From NCBI RefSeq assembly GCF_004358025.1, contig NZ_SMTL01000003.1, positions 310,001 through 374,000 on the forward strand: DNA of 64,000 bases. The letters run 5' to 3'. The stretch comes from Rhizobium deserti (GTDB lineage: Bacteria; Pseudomonadota; Alphaproteobacteria; Rhizobiales; Rhizobiaceae). This document shows positions 46,011 through 55,595 of this stretch, piece by piece (positions within the stretch are counted from its first letter, which is position 1; each line of letters starts with the position of its first letter). Under the pieces are notes generated by a model, which worked only from the letters and a program-made list of their open reading frames with translations, ran no database searches and was not told the DNA's origin. A program made the translations under genes and the position numbers.

Positions 46011-46052
46011 GACGTCCCGGCCTTCGAATACATTACCACTTTAGATTAGGGA

Positions 46053-46547
46053 CTAGCGAAGAACACGACTCATGACAAGCGCCGCAGACCGGGTGCCATC
46101 GGGGCCGGTATAATAGGCCGGCCTCTCGCCCACCTTGGCAAATCCGAGCTTGGCGTAGAGGTCAACCGCAGCTTTGTTGGCAGCTTCCACCTCCAGGAAC
46201 ATGCTCTCTCCGCCGCGCGCCGCCGCTTCCCGAAGCGCTGCCTGCATCAGCCGCCAGCCCAGCCCCTGGCGGGCAAATTTTTCGGCAACCGCGACGGTCA
46301 GGATTTCCGCCTCGCCGGCGGTCTCGCGCGACAGGATAAAGCCACCCATCGGCTTGGAAAAGAAGGCATTGGTCTGCCGGGCCACGAAGCCGAAGACATT
46401 GTTCTGCAGGAGCAGGTTCTGAAATTCCCCGTCGCTCCAGCGGCGCGGAAAACGCTGCCCGTGGAGTTCTGAAATTTCAAGGCAGTCAGAGACCTCCATC
46501 GGGACGATCTCGAAAAAGGGCTTCCAGCTAAGATAGTCTTCAAACAT
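46053..46547 (-). CDS. rimI: Ribosomal protein S18 alanine N-acetyltransferase
   Basis: A GNAT enzyme of 164 aa with VAEKFARQGLGWRLMQAAL (acetyl-CoA loop R/Q-x-x-G-x-G/A) and EVEAANKAAVDLYAKLGF. It sits beside tsaB as in many bacteria, the usual rimI arrangement. It may acetylate the N-terminal Ala of S18 or other proteins. It lies 42 nt before the mur gene and 81 nt after tsaB on the same strand. Confidence 0.9.
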   Translation of the reverse strand: MFEDYLSWKPFFEIVPMEVSDCLEISELHGQRFPRRWSDGEFQNLLLQNNVFGFVARQTNAFFSKPMGGFILSRETAGEAEILTVAVAEKFARQGLGWRLMQAALREAAARGGESMFLEVEAANKAAVDLYAKLGFAKVGERPAYYTGPDGTRSAALVMSRVLR

Positions 46548-46628
46548 TGGTCATTCACGAACGGGCTAGCGCTGGACATCCGCTTGCTTCGGAGCGCCAT
46601 GCGCGAAATCAAAGGCTCCAGCCTCCCG

Positions 46629-47312
46629 TCAGGAGGCCGTGGACGGCGCGCGGCGCTGCAGCGCGAATCCTACCTGAGGTTTGGCATCCGGGCCACGAAG
46701 ATACAATGGCTTTGGCCGGGCTGCACCCAAAGGTTTTTCAGCTCCGATGCGCGCGGCCACGGCAATATCGAACCGGTCGCGATCGTGGAACTCATCCGCA
46801 CCAGTGGACTCGGCTGCCCTGCTCCACGAACCCGTCACCTTTGCCGACAAGCTCGTGACAAGGGCTGTCACGTCTTCCGGGGAGAGTGCGGCGGGTTCGC
46901 CGCTCGGCGCCCCGTCGGCTGCAAAAGCTTGCGCATAGACTTCGTTGCGCTTGGCATCCATGGCGACGACAACGGGCGTCTCCGGATGAGCGGCAAGATG
47001 GCTGCGTGCCAAAATCTCGAGTGTCGTCACACCGACGGATGGGATGCCGAGCGCCAGGGCCAGACCTCGTGCTGCCGCGACGCCGACGCGAATGCCGGTA
47101 AAGGAACCGGGGCCGATAACGACAGCGACACGCTCGACGGCTTTTAGGGGCAATACAGCCGCGGCAAGAGCCTCGTCGATCACCGCCATCAGCCGTTCGG
47201 CGTGGCCCTTGCCGATCGTCTCGGTAATCGTGGACAAAACTCTGCCCGCCGCACTGTCGTAAAGCGCAGCCGAGCAGTCAACGCCGGCGGTATCAATGGC
47301 CAGAACGATCAT
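46629..47312 (-). CDS. tsaB: tRNA N6-threonylcarbamoyladenosine synthesis protein TsaB
   Basis: ASKHA-fold partner of TsaD in forming t6A37 in tRNAs that read ANN codons. The 227-aa protein begins IVLAIDTAGVDCSAALYD and contains RVAVVIGPGSFTGIRVGVAA, with AMDAKRNEVYAQAF in the second half. The C-terminal tail of about 20 residues after the YLRGPDAKPQ segment is basic and probably disordered. It is 19 nt downstream of nfuA and leads the tsaB-rimI-mur-olsA-miaB run. Confidence 0.95.
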   Translation of the reverse strand: MIVLAIDTAGVDCSAALYDSAAGRVLSTITETIGKGHAERLMAVIDEALAAAVLPLKAVERVAVVIGPGSFTGIRVGVAAARGLALALGIPSVGVTTLEILARSHLAAHPETPVVVAMDAKRNEVYAQAFAADGAPSGEPAALSPEDVTALVTSLSAKVTGSWSRAAESTGADEFHDRDRFDIAVAARIGAEKPLGAARPKPLYLRGPDAKPQVGFALQRRAPSTAS

Positions 47313-47331
47313 GGAAAACGTGCCGTCGAGG

Positions 47332-47898
47332 CTAGAGAGCCTCGACCGCCTGAACTTCGGGTACGAAATGCTTCAGCAGGTTCTGGACGCCGTGCTTCAG
47401 CGTTGCGGTCGACGAGGGGCAGCCGGAACAGGCACCCTTCATATTGAGGTAAACCGTGCCGCCCTTGTAACCCTTGAAGGTAATGTCGCCGCCATCCTGG
47501 GCAACAGCGGGGCGAACCCGGGTTTCCAGCAGTTCCTTGATGGTTGCGACGATCGTCTCGTCGTTCGCGTCGAAGAACTCGCCTTCTTCATCGGATGCTT
47601 CCGCAAGCGTCGACGTGCCACCCATGACCGGCTGGCCGGACATGAAATGCTCCATGATGGAGCCGAGAATGGCCGGCTTCAGGTGCTGCCATTCGGCGCT
47701 TTCCTTGGACACGGTAATGAAGTCATAGCCGAAGTAAACGCCGGCCACGCCGCCGATCTCGAAGAGACGGGCAGCAAGCGGGGACGCCTGCGCTTCCTCG
47801 GCATTGCGGAAATCAGCCGTACCCTTATCCATGACGACCTTGCCCGGCAGGAACTTCAAGGTGGCGGGGTTGGGCGTGGCTTCGGTCTGGATGAACAT
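47332..47898 (-). CDS. Fe-S scaffold/carrier protein, NfuA type
   Basis: A 188-aa protein with an Nfu N-terminal domain (MFIQTEATPNPATLKFLPG) and a C-terminal NifU-like domain carrying the cluster-binding C-S-G-C in MKGACSGCPSSTATLKHGV. Homologues in bacteria and mitochondria (NFU1) deliver 4Fe-4S clusters to target enzymes. Targets within this window could include MiaB, but that is inference. It is the upstream neighbour of tsaB. Confidence 0.92.
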   Translation of the reverse strand: MFIQTEATPNPATLKFLPGKVVMDKGTADFRNAEEAQASPLAARLFEIGGVAGVYFGYDFITVSKESAEWQHLKPAILGSIMEHFMSGQPVMGGTSTLAEASDEEGEFFDANDETIVATIKELLETRVRPAVAQDGGDITFKGYKGGTVYLNMKGACSGCPSSTATLKHGVQNLLKHFVPEVQAVEAL

Positions 47899-48008
47899 CG
47901 CGTCTCTCCTGGGCGTATCAGCCCCAAACTTAGAACTCTTCCAAAGAAGATAAGCCCGATCAGCTTTCCGTTCAAGTGCGCCTTAATGGGCGTTGGGTCA
48001 AGAGTGCG

Positions 48009-48500
48009 TCAGGCGAGCGCGTCGATTTCCTCGTCCGTCAGGGTTTCGGGCAGAACCGTGACAGGGATCGGGAAAGACGCACCGCGGCCGACGACGGCTG
48101 AAACCAGTGGCCCCGGCCCTTCCGAGGCGGAACCGGCCGCCAGCACGAGAATGGCAATATCGCGGTCCTCTTCCACCAGCATGTTGATCTGCTCCGTGGC
48201 GCTTCCCTCACGGATGACGATTTCCGGGTCGATACCGATCGACTCGCGGACCTTCTGAGCGGCCTTGGCCATCACGGCCTCCGCTTCCTCACGCGCTTCG
48301 GCGCGCATGATCTGCTCGACGCCGAGCCATTGCTGGAAATCACCCTCCGGAATGACGAAAAGCAGCACCAGGCCGCCATTGGAATTCTTGGCGCGGCGGC
48401 CCGCATAGTGGACAGCGCGCTCGCATTCCGGCGTCCCGTCGATCACCGCCATGAACTTGCGCCTGTGACCCTCGAGCCGTGAAAGCCGTTTCGAAACCAT
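48009..48500 (-). CDS. Universal stress protein (UspA) family
   Basis: A 163-aa single-domain UspA-like protein with the opening strand FMAVIDGTPECERAVHYAGR. The ATP-binding G-x2-G-x9-G(S/T) motif is degenerate (LAAGSASEGPGPLVSAVVGR). It is therefore uncertain whether it binds ATP. The ATG at 48500 follows GAGGGG and is preferred to the longer frame. It lies between trpS and nfuA, both on the same strand. Confidence 0.85.
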   Translation of the reverse strand: MVSKRLSRLEGHRRKFMAVIDGTPECERAVHYAGRRAKNSNGGLVLLFVIPEGDFQQWLGVEQIMRAEAREEAEAVMAKAAQKVRESIGIDPEIVIREGSATEQINMLVEEDRDIAILVLAAGSASEGPGPLVSAVVGRGASFPIPVTVLPETLTDEEIDALA

Positions 48501-48572
48501 GCTTGCCCCTCTTCCCCGTCCATGCGGCACGACGGCCGCAGCGAGAAACTTATACGATGCGACGAAAATGAA

Positions 48573-48599
48573 AACCCGCCGCGGATGCCGCAGCGGGTT
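48573..48599 (-). terminator. Intrinsic terminator after trpS
   Basis: AACCCGCCGCGG and CCGCAGCGGGTT pair over 12 nt with one mismatch and an ATG loop. On the minus strand the stem is followed by TTTTCATTTTC. It lies 25 nt past the trpS stop and upstream of the stress-protein gene. Confidence 0.75.
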
Positions 48600-48623
48600 C
48601 TGGTCAGTGCAGCAAGAGTGATA

Positions 48624-49688
48624 TCAGCGTAGGAAGCCGACGATATCGAAGACGTCGTTCATGACGGCTTCGGCTCGCGCACGCGCCCGCTCGCCGCCGT
48701 CCTTGAGAATGGCATCGATATGGCTCGTATCGTCCATCAGGCGGCGCATTTCACTGGTGATCGGCGCCAGCACATGCACCGCGAGATCGGCAAGCGCCGG
48801 CTTGAAGACTGAAAATTGCTGACCGCCGAATTCGCTGAGCACGTCCGCTTTCGACTTCTCCGCCAGCGCAGCATAGATGCCGACGAGATTGTCCGCTTCC
48901 GGACGACCCTTCAAACCCTCGACGTCGCTCGGAAGTCCCTCCGGATCGGTCTTCGCCTTGCGGATCTTCTTGAGGATTTCGTCGGCATCATCCATCAGGT
49001 TGATGCGCGACAGGTCCGATGGGTCGGATTTCGACATCTTCTTCGTGCCGTCTCGCAAGGACATGACACGCGGTGCAGGACCCTCGATCAGCGGCTCGAC
49101 CAGCGGGAAGAAGCCGTGGATCGGCTCCTCGCCGACGACCATGTCGACGCCGGTGCCGGCTGCGCGGATCTTTTCCTGAAAATCGATGTTGAACTTCTGG
49201 GCAATGTCGCGCGCGAGTTCCAGGTGCTGCTTCTGGTCGTCGCCGACGGGCACATGCGTGGCGCGGTAGACCAGAATGTCGGCGGCCATCAGGCTCGGAT
49301 AGGCAAGCAGGCCAAGCGAGGCGTTCTCGCGGTCCTTGCCGGCCTTGTCCTTGAACTGGGTCATGCGGTTCATCCAGCCAATGCGGGCGACGCAGTTGAA
49401 CACCCAAGCCAGTTCCGCATGCTGCGGCACAGCCGACTGGTTGAAGACGATGTGCTTGTTCGGGTCGATGCCCGATGCGATGAAGGCTGCGGCGATCGAA
49501 CGGATCTGGCCCCGCAGATCGTCATGCACGAGCTGGGCGGTGATCGCATGCAGATCGACGACGCAATAGATGCAATCGTTGTTTTGCTGCAGCGCCACGA
49601 ATTTGCGGATCGCGCCGAGATAGTTGCCGAGATGGAGATTGCCGGTCGGCTGCACGCCGGAAAACACAAGCGGCTTGAAACTGTTCAT
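48624..49688 (-). CDS. trpS: Tryptophanyl-tRNA synthetase
   Basis: Class I aminoacyl-tRNA synthetase charging tRNA-Trp. The 354-aa product opens [19 protein letters not shown] (HIGH-like motif within PTGNLHLGN) and has the KMSKS motif in KKMSKSDPS. The ATG at 49688 gives the usual length; the open frame upstream encodes no recognisable sequence. A terminator follows. As I recall, trpS lies near murJ and glnD in rhizobia; here two extra genes intervene. Confidence 0.97.
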   Translation of the reverse strand: MNSFKPLVFSGVQPTGNLHLGNYLGAIRKFVALQQNNDCIYCVVDLHAITAQLVHDDLRGQIRSIAAAFIASGIDPNKHIVFNQSAVPQHAELAWVFNCVARIGWMNRMTQFKDKAGKDRENASLGLLAYPSLMAADILVYRATHVPVGDDQKQHLELARDIAQKFNIDFQEKIRAAGTGVDMVVGEEPIHGFFPLVEPLIEGPAPRVMSLRDGTKKMSKSDPSDLSRINLMDDADEILKKIRKAKTDPEGLPSDVEGLKGRPEADNLVGIYAALAEKSKADVLSEFGGQQFSVFKPALADLAVHVLAPITSEMRRLMDDTSHIDAILKDGGERARARAEAVMNDVFDIVGFLR

Positions 49689-49822
49689 ATTGTCCTCGAT
49701 CAGGCTGGTGGAGGGCCTCAGGCCAGAGCATGCAAAGCCGGAAAGGGTGTATTTCCGGCGCCCTTGCATGCCATTGGCCATGTAGCTAACGGGCGGGCTT
49801 ATGCACGGCCCGCCGGGACGGA

Positions 49823-50230
49823 TCAAGAGGCGGTTGCGTCTGCGTGCTGAATGAGGTCCCACAGATTGCCGTAAAGATCGGAAAACACCGCGACCGTGCC
49901 GTAAAGCTCCTGGCGCGGCGCCTCGAGAAAGCGGACGCCCTTGCCCTTCATGGCGGCATGATCCCGGAAGAAATCGTCGGTCTTCAGAAAGAAGCTGACC
50001 CGGCCCGCGGTCTGATTGCCGACGACCTCTTGCTCGACCGCGACATCAGCGCGCGCCAGGAGAAGCCCGGCGCCGTCGCCGCCCCGAGGCTTTACGACCA
50101 ACCAGCGCTTGCCTTCAGGAAGCGGACTGTCGAACACGCATTCGAAGCCGAGTATATCGCAGTAGAAATGCTTGGCCCTGTCATAATCGTCGACGACCAG
50201 AGTGACCAGAAAAATGGATTGATCAGTCAT
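49823..50230 (-). CDS. VOC (glyoxalase/bleomycin-resistance) superfamily protein
   Basis: A single-module 135-aa VOC protein. The beta-alpha-beta-beta-beta pattern is visible from [20 protein letters not shown] to KRWLVVKP, and again from [17 protein letters not shown] to [17 protein letters not shown], with a metal-ligand-like Glu/His pattern only partly present. Function may be an isomerase, a dioxygenase or drug binding; it cannot be assigned. ATG 50230 has GGAG 6 nt upstream and is preferred to an in-frame TTG at 50242. Confidence 0.82.
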   Translation of the reverse strand: MTDQSIFLVTLVVDDYDRAKHFYCDILGFECVFDSPLPEGKRWLVVKPRGGDGAGLLLARADVAVEQEVVGNQTAGRVSFFLKTDDFFRDHAAMKGKGVRFLEAPRQELYGTVAVFSDLYGNLWDLIQHADATAS

Positions 50231-50539
50231 CTCGTGCTCCAAAAACCGGTCGCTTGCGGGTTATCGCTGCCTGCTTGCTGCATTGAAAGCAGAAAAATCA
50301 TGTTTCTGCTTTCGGTTTGAAGATGGCGCCGTCATCGGCAGTAAAGACCTGAAATCCAGGGACTCAAGAGCAAATTCTTCCCCCCGTACCGCGCAAGTGG
50401 TTAACAGAGATTCATACCTGAGGCAGATCGAATCAAAATTGAAGCAAATTGCTCCTTATTGACGTCACTTTTTGGAATGAAATGCTCTTCCTGAAGCAAG
50501 TGGCCAGCCATGACGGCAGGTCCATTTACAGGGGATACC
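50231..50539. other. Divergent intergenic region with an 11-bp inverted repeat
   Basis: This 309-nt stretch separates the leftward VOC gene and the rightward M15 peptidase gene. It holds a perfect inverted repeat, GAAAGCAGAAA (50285-50295) and TTTCTGCTTTC (50303-50313), with a 7-nt loop, 55 nt before the VOC start codon. A TTGACG at about 50459 could be a -35 element for the peptidase gene, but the matching -10 is weak. No RNA gene was seen. Confidence 0.5.
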
Positions 50540-51010
50540 ATGCGCATCTTTTTTCGCGTCGCGCTTGCCTGCCTCATAACGGCTGGCCTCACTTTTCACG
50601 CCGAAGCAGGCGATAGTCAAAAACGCCGCAGCTCGACGATCAAACACGATTACTCTGCGTTCTATACGGTGCAAAGGATCAGCGTCCGAACGAGCTGCTT
50701 TCCTGACCGGCTGGAGGCTATCCTTGCGCATATTGCGCAGAAGACCGGCCAGAAGCCGGTGGTAACGTCCGGACATCGTCCGCATTCCGGTGGATCCCAG
50801 CATAGTCACTGCTATGCAGCCGATATTCGCGTTCCCGGCGTTTCCGAAAAAGCGGTGCTTGCCGCGGCCGCCAGCGCACCCGGTATCGGGGGTATCGGCC
50901 GTTACTGCAATGGCATCGTCCATGTGGATGTCGGACCGCAACGCCGATGGGTGCATTGCGGCAAGGGCCAAGGCAGCCTTGCGAGCCTCAAACGCCGCGG
51001 CCGCGCCTAA
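50540..51010 (+). CDS. Secreted M15-type (DUF882-like) peptidase
   Basis: A 156-aa precursor with a signal peptide (about 23 residues, ending A-E-A) and a D-Ala-D-Ala carboxypeptidase-like zinc domain. Ligand candidates are His in SGGSQHSHCYAADIRVPG, Asp in the same segment, and His in GIVHVDVG; the last is followed by RRWVHCG. Such enzymes trim peptidoglycan. The ATG at 50540 follows AGGGG. The gene runs opposite to its neighbours between trpS and murJ, and its stop lies 15 nt from that of murJ. Confidence 0.8.
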   Translation: MRIFFRVALACLITAGLTFHAEAGDSQKRRSSTIKHDYSAFYTVQRISVRTSCFPDRLEAILAHIAQKTGQKPVVTSGHRPHSGGSQHSHCYAADIRVPGVSEKAVLAAAASAPGIGGIGRYCNGIVHVDVGPQRRWVHCGKGQGSLASLKRRGRA

Positions 51011-51025
51011 AGATCTCGGCTCCCG

Positions 51026-52612
51026 CTATTCCGTCGGGTCCGAAGTGGTTTTAGGCTTCCGCTTCATGTTGCGCTTGATCATGCCGATATCGGCGCCACC
51101 GATCAGGAAGGCTGAAGCGAAATACACCACCATGGCTAGGGCAAGCAGGCAGGCAAGGGCTGCAATCTGCTGAACCAGGGCAGCCTGCGGGACCAGCCAG
51201 GGCTGCGCATAGGGCAGTGCATAAAGAAGGGCTCCAGCCATGATTCCGGTCGCCACCAGAAGCAGGGCAGTGCGTTTTGCCAGCGCCCATTCCCAGACAA
51301 GATCGCCGCGCCAAACAAGCGTCGAAAACAGAAGTACGGTATTGACCCAGCCGGCGCTCGCCTCGGCCGTCGCGATTCCGCGTTCGGCAATCAGCGGAAA
51401 GAGCGAGATGGCCAGCCCTGAATTGATGACCACCGAGATCATCGTGAAGCGCATCGGCGTGCGGGTGTCTTCGCGGGCATAGAAGCCCGGCTGCAGCGCC
51501 TTGATCAGCACGAAGCCGGGCAGACCGAGCCCATAAATGGCAAGGATGGAAGCGACCACTGCGGTATTTTCCGCCGCAAACGCCCCACGCTCATAAAGCA
51601 CCCGGATGATGGCGTCCGAAAGGATCCAGAGCCCCGCAGCGGCCGGAAGCGTCAGGAACAGCACGAATTCGATGGAGCGGTTCTGGATATTGGCAGCCTC
51701 TCGGGCATGACCGCCCTTCAGAGCCCGCGCCAGTTCCGGCAGGAGCACGACGCCGACGGCCACACCGACAACGCCGAGCGGCAGCTGGTAGATGCGGTCG
51801 GCATATTGAAGCGCAGCAATCGCGCCTTCCTTGCCGGAAGCTATCGCTTGGCCGATGATCTGGTTGATCTGGGTGATGCCGCCGGTGACGGCGGCCGGAA
51901 CGGCAAGCACCAGCAGACGCTTGACATTGGCTGTCATCCGCGGGCGCTTGAAGCCGATATTGATGCCGGCATAGCGCACGCCGACATAAACCACAGCAAG
52001 CTGCAGGACGCCTGCCACCAGCACGCTCCACGACAGATACCAGGCAATCGTCAGCGGGTCAGCCTTGATCCAGAGCCCGTAAAACAGTGCAGCGATCATC
52101 ACCACGTTGAGGAAGACCGGGGCAATCGCGGCGGCAAAGAAATGATGCAGTGAATTGAGCATGCCGCTCATCATTGCGGTCAGCGACATGCACATCAGGT
52201 AGGGGAACATGACCGCCGCCATGCGCACGGTAATCGCGGTCTTTTCGGCATCATCGGCAAAACCGGGCGCGATGATCCACTCGACCAGCCAGGGCATCAT
52301 CAATTCCATGACGATGGTGATCAGCAGCAGGGCCGAAAACAGTACGCCGAAGACTTCTTCGGAAAAGCGCTTGGCGCCCTCCACGCCGTTCGCCTCGATC
52401 TCCTTGGAAAACAGCGGCACGAAGGCTGCATTGAAGGCGCCTTCCGCAAACAGCCTGCGAAACAGGTTGGGAAAGCGGAAGGCGGCATAGAAGACGTCGG
52501 CCATCGGCCCGGTGCCGAGTGCCGCCGCCATGAAGGTTTCGCGCGCAAAGCCGAAGACGCGGCTGCCGAGCGTTGCGCCGGCAACCGTCGCGAATTTTCT
52601 CACAAGGCTCAT
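51026..52612 (-). CDS. murJ: Lipid II flippase MurJ
   Basis: A MOP-superfamily protein of 528 aa with about 14 membrane helices that moves lipid II across the inner membrane for peptidoglycan synthesis. Typical stretches are GSRVFGFARETFMAAALG, FRFPNLFRRLFAEGAFNAAF (the conserved Arg-rich loop), FPYLMCMSLTAMMSGMLNS and YGLGLPGFVLIKALQPGFYA. The ATG at 52612 is the family start; an open frame extends about 130 nt upstream into glnD. It follows glnD by 31 nt, as in other rhizobia. Confidence 0.97.
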   Translation of the reverse strand: MSLVRKFATVAGATLGSRVFGFARETFMAAALGTGPMADVFYAAFRFPNLFRRLFAEGAFNAAFVPLFSKEIEANGVEGAKRFSEEVFGVLFSALLLITIVMELMMPWLVEWIIAPGFADDAEKTAITVRMAAVMFPYLMCMSLTAMMSGMLNSLHHFFAAAIAPVFLNVVMIAALFYGLWIKADPLTIAWYLSWSVLVAGVLQLAVVYVGVRYAGINIGFKRPRMTANVKRLLVLAVPAAVTGGITQINQIIGQAIASGKEGAIAALQYADRIYQLPLGVVGVAVGVVLLPELARALKGGHAREAANIQNRSIEFVLFLTLPAAAGLWILSDAIIRVLYERGAFAAENTAVVASILAIYGLGLPGFVLIKALQPGFYAREDTRTPMRFTMISVVINSGLAISLFPLIAERGIATAEASAGWVNTVLLFSTLVWRGDLVWEWALAKRTALLLVATGIMAGALLYALPYAQPWLVPQAALVQQIAALACLLALAMVVYFASAFLIGGADIGMIKRNMKRKPKTTSDPTE

Positions 52613-52643
52613 GGGTGGCGGCTCATCAGCTCGTGCCCATGCA

Positions 52644-55484
52644 TCATGCCCCGGCCTTGGCACGTCGTGATGGCGACGGCGATACGGTGGCCGCCGGCGA
52701 CGGGGCGATGATGCCTGACGGCATGCCGGTGCGCAATTCATCCTCCTGATCGGCCATCACCGCCTTCAGCCGCGCCGAGATATTCCCCTGCCGGTTCTCG
52801 TTGGTGACCTTATGACCGAAGAGATCGATGACATAGAAGGTGTCGATGACCTTTTCGCCGAAAGTGGTGATGCGCGCCGAATGAATGTCGAGCGAGAGAT
52901 CCGCAAGCACGGCGGTAATGTCGGCCAGCAGGCCGGTGCGGTCGAGACCTTCAACCTCGATGACCGTGAATTTGTTCGACAGGCTGTTGGCAATGATGAC
53001 CGAAGGCGGGACAGTGAATGTCTTGTTGCGCTTGCGGGACTTCGCCCGCGTAGCGATGACTTCCGGCAGGCGCTTCTTGCCTGAGAGCACGTCTTCGATC
53101 ATCCGGCCGATCGTGCCCGCGCGCCGCATTTCGTCCTCATCCACCTGAAATTCGCGATTGATGAGGATGGTGTCCAGCGCCCGCCCGTCGGAGGTCGTGA
53201 AGATTTGGGCATCGGCAATGTTGGCGCCCGCGGCAGCGCAGGCACCGGCGATGATCGACAGAAGGCGCGGATGGTCAGGCGCCAGGATGGTGATTTCGGT
53301 GATCGCATGGAAGCTGTCCGTGCGGACCATGGTCGCCAGCGCCTGCCCCGCGCGGTCGGCATCGCGAATGAATTGCGCATGCCGAACCTGATCCTCGAGC
53401 GAGACGGAGAGAAGATAGGGCTGGTAGTGCAGCTTCTGGTAAGTGCGACGCTCCTTAGGCGTCCAGTCACTGAGCGCCTTGGCCAGCGCTTCTTCCGCCA
53501 CCTGCGCCCGTTCCTGGCGAGACACTTCCGAAAAGCCGCCGGAAAGCAGCAGTTCCGTCTCGTAGTAAAGGGTGCGCAGGAGCTGCCCCTTCCAGCCGTT
53601 CCAAACGCCCGGTCCGACGGCGCGGATGTCGCAGATGGTCAGGATCAGCAGGAGCTTCAGCCGATCCATGGACTGGACCTTCTCGGCGAAATCGGTGATC
53701 GTCTTGCGGTCGTGCAGGTCGCGGGTCTGGGCCGTCATCGACATGATGAGGTGCTCCTCGATCAGCCAGACGACCAGCTCCGTCTGCTTCGGATTGAGGC
53801 CGAGGCGGGGGCATAGCTTGCGAGCGATCTTGGCCCCTGCGAGCGAATGATCTTCTTCGCGGCCCTTGGCAACATCGTGCAGCAGAACCGCGACGTAAAG
53901 GACTTCACGCTCCTCGACGCCCGGCATGATCTTGTTGGCGAGTGGATGGATGTCGCCGGCCTTGCCCTGATCGATTTCGGCCAGCGCGTCGACGGAACGG
54001 ATCAGGTGCTCGTCGACGGTGTAGTGATGATACATGTTGAACTGCATCATCGCCACGACCTTGCCGAATTCGGGAATGAAGCGGCCGAGCACGCCGGCCT
54101 CGTTCATGCGCCGCAGCATCAGGGCCGGGTCGCGGCGCGAGCTCAGCATGGACAGGAAGAGGCGGTTGGCCTCGGCGTTTTCCCGTACGCCATTGTCAAT
54201 GAGAGACAGCGAGCGGGTCATCCGCTTCAGCGCATCCGGATGCAGTTCGAGACCGGTGATGTCGGCCACATGGAAGAAGCGGATGATGCTGACGGGATCA
54301 CGCTTGAAGACTTCCGGATCGGCGAGCGTGATACGGCCGCGATCCTCGACGAATTTCACCGTGCCGGGGATCTTGTGCAGCCGCTTGGTGAAGCGGGAAA
54401 TGACCCGCCGAGTCAGTCCCGGCGCTTCCTTGGCCTGCTTTTCTTCGAGCGCGGCGCAGAGGATCCGGGTCAGGTCGCCGACATTCTTGGCCACCAGGAA
54501 ATAGTGCTTCATAAAGCGCTCGACGGCCGAAAGGCCAGGGCGGGCATTATAGCCGAGGCTTTCGGCGATCTCGCGCTGGATATCGAAGGAAAGCCGCTCC
54601 TCCGCCTTGCCCGTCAGGAAATGCATCTGGCAGCGCACCGCCCAGAGGAAGTCGTCGGCCTTTTCGAAGGAGCGCGCCTCCTCGCGGGAAAGAACGCCGA
54701 GCTTTACCAGCTCGGTTGTTTCGCGCACCCGGTAATAGTATTTGGCGATCCAGAAAAGCGTATGGAGATCGCGCAGACCGCCCTTGCCTTCCTTCACATT
54801 CGGTTCGACCAAATAACGCGTGTCGCCGGCCTTCTGGTGGCGTTGGTCCCGTTCGGCGAGCTTGGCGGCAATGAATTCCGGCCCGGTATCGGCAACCACT
54901 TCCTGGTCGAAGCGAGTTTCCAGTTCACTGACCAGCATCTGGCTACCGCAGATGGAGCGGCATTCCAGGATGGCGGTGCGGATCGTCATGTCGGTCTTCG
55001 ACAGACGGATGCATTCTTCCACCGTGCGGGTGGCATGGCCCACCTTGAAGCCCATGTCCCACAGCACGTAGAGCAGGAACTCCACTGCCTTTCGCATATT
55101 GTCGGTATTCTTTTCCGGCAACAGGAACAGCAGGTCGATATCCGATCCGGGGGCCAGCGTGCCGCGGCCATAGCCGCCGACGGCTGCAACAGCGATCGCC
55201 TCCCCTTCCGCATAAAGATGCGCGGCGATCGTCTGGTGGAGGATGCAGATCAGCTGATCCTGAACCCAGGAGATGCGCCGGGCGCAATTGAGACCGCTGC
55301 CATCCTTGTTCAGGAGGTCTCGCGCCTTCTGGCGGCCTTCCGCGCTGGCCCGCTTGAGGATCGGGAGAAGGGTTGCCCGTGTTTCCAGCAGCGGGCAATC
55401 CCTGCCTGTGAACACCGCTTCGCACTCCTCTTTCAGGCGTGCAACATCAAGGAGCTCGGAAAAATCGATATCGTGTCTTGCCAT
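52644..55484 (-). CDS. glnD: PII uridylyltransferase / uridylyl-removing enzyme
   Basis: Bifunctional nitrogen sensor that uridylylates PII (GlnB, GlnK) at low glutamine and reverses it at high glutamine. The 946-aa product has the nucleotidyltransferase motif [20 protein letters not shown], the HD-domain [20 protein letters not shown] and two C-terminal ACT domains ([40 protein letters not shown]). ATG 55484 ([12 protein letters not shown]) has GGGA nearby; ATG 55538 would add 18 residues. A Ser/Pro/Ala-rich tail ends the protein. ArgB, also in this window, is a classical PII target. Confidence 0.97.
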   Translation of the reverse strand: MARHDIDFSELLDVARLKEECEAVFTGRDCPLLETRATLLPILKRASAEGRQKARDLLNKDGSGLNCARRISWVQDQLICILHQTIAAHLYAEGEAIAVAAVGGYGRGTLAPGSDIDLLFLLPEKNTDNMRKAVEFLLYVLWDMGFKVGHATRTVEECIRLSKTDMTIRTAILECRSICGSQMLVSELETRFDQEVVADTGPEFIAAKLAERDQRHQKAGDTRYLVEPNVKEGKGGLRDLHTLFWIAKYYYRVRETTELVKLGVLSREEARSFEKADDFLWAVRCQMHFLTGKAEERLSFDIQREIAESLGYNARPGLSAVERFMKHYFLVAKNVGDLTRILCAALEEKQAKEAPGLTRRVISRFTKRLHKIPGTVKFVEDRGRITLADPEVFKRDPVSIIRFFHVADITGLELHPDALKRMTRSLSLIDNGVRENAEANRLFLSMLSSRRDPALMLRRMNEAGVLGRFIPEFGKVVAMMQFNMYHHYTVDEHLIRSVDALAEIDQGKAGDIHPLANKIMPGVEEREVLYVAVLLHDVAKGREEDHSLAGAKIARKLCPRLGLNPKQTELVVWLIEEHLIMSMTAQTRDLHDRKTITDFAEKVQSMDRLKLLLILTICDIRAVGPGVWNGWKGQLLRTLYYETELLLSGGFSEVSRQERAQVAEEALAKALSDWTPKERRTYQKLHYQPYLLSVSLEDQVRHAQFIRDADRAGQALATMVRTDSFHAITEITILAPDHPRLLSIIAGACAAAGANIADAQIFTTSDGRALDTILINREFQVDEDEMRRAGTIGRMIEDVLSGKKRLPEVIATRAKSRKRNKTFTVPPSVIIANSLSNKFTVIEVEGLDRTGLLADITAVLADLSLDIHSARITTFGEKVIDTFYVIDLFGHKVTNENRQGNISARLKAVMADQEDELRTGMPSGIIAPSPAATVSPSPSRRAKAGA

Positions 55485-55595
55485 GTCATCCCACCGGTGC
55501 CGGCCTGCCGGGGAGGCTTGCGGATATGTTTCGGGCACCTGACCAACGATTATTACCGCTGGACGTTTCCAAGTTGTTGCTTCGAGGCCCGAAGG

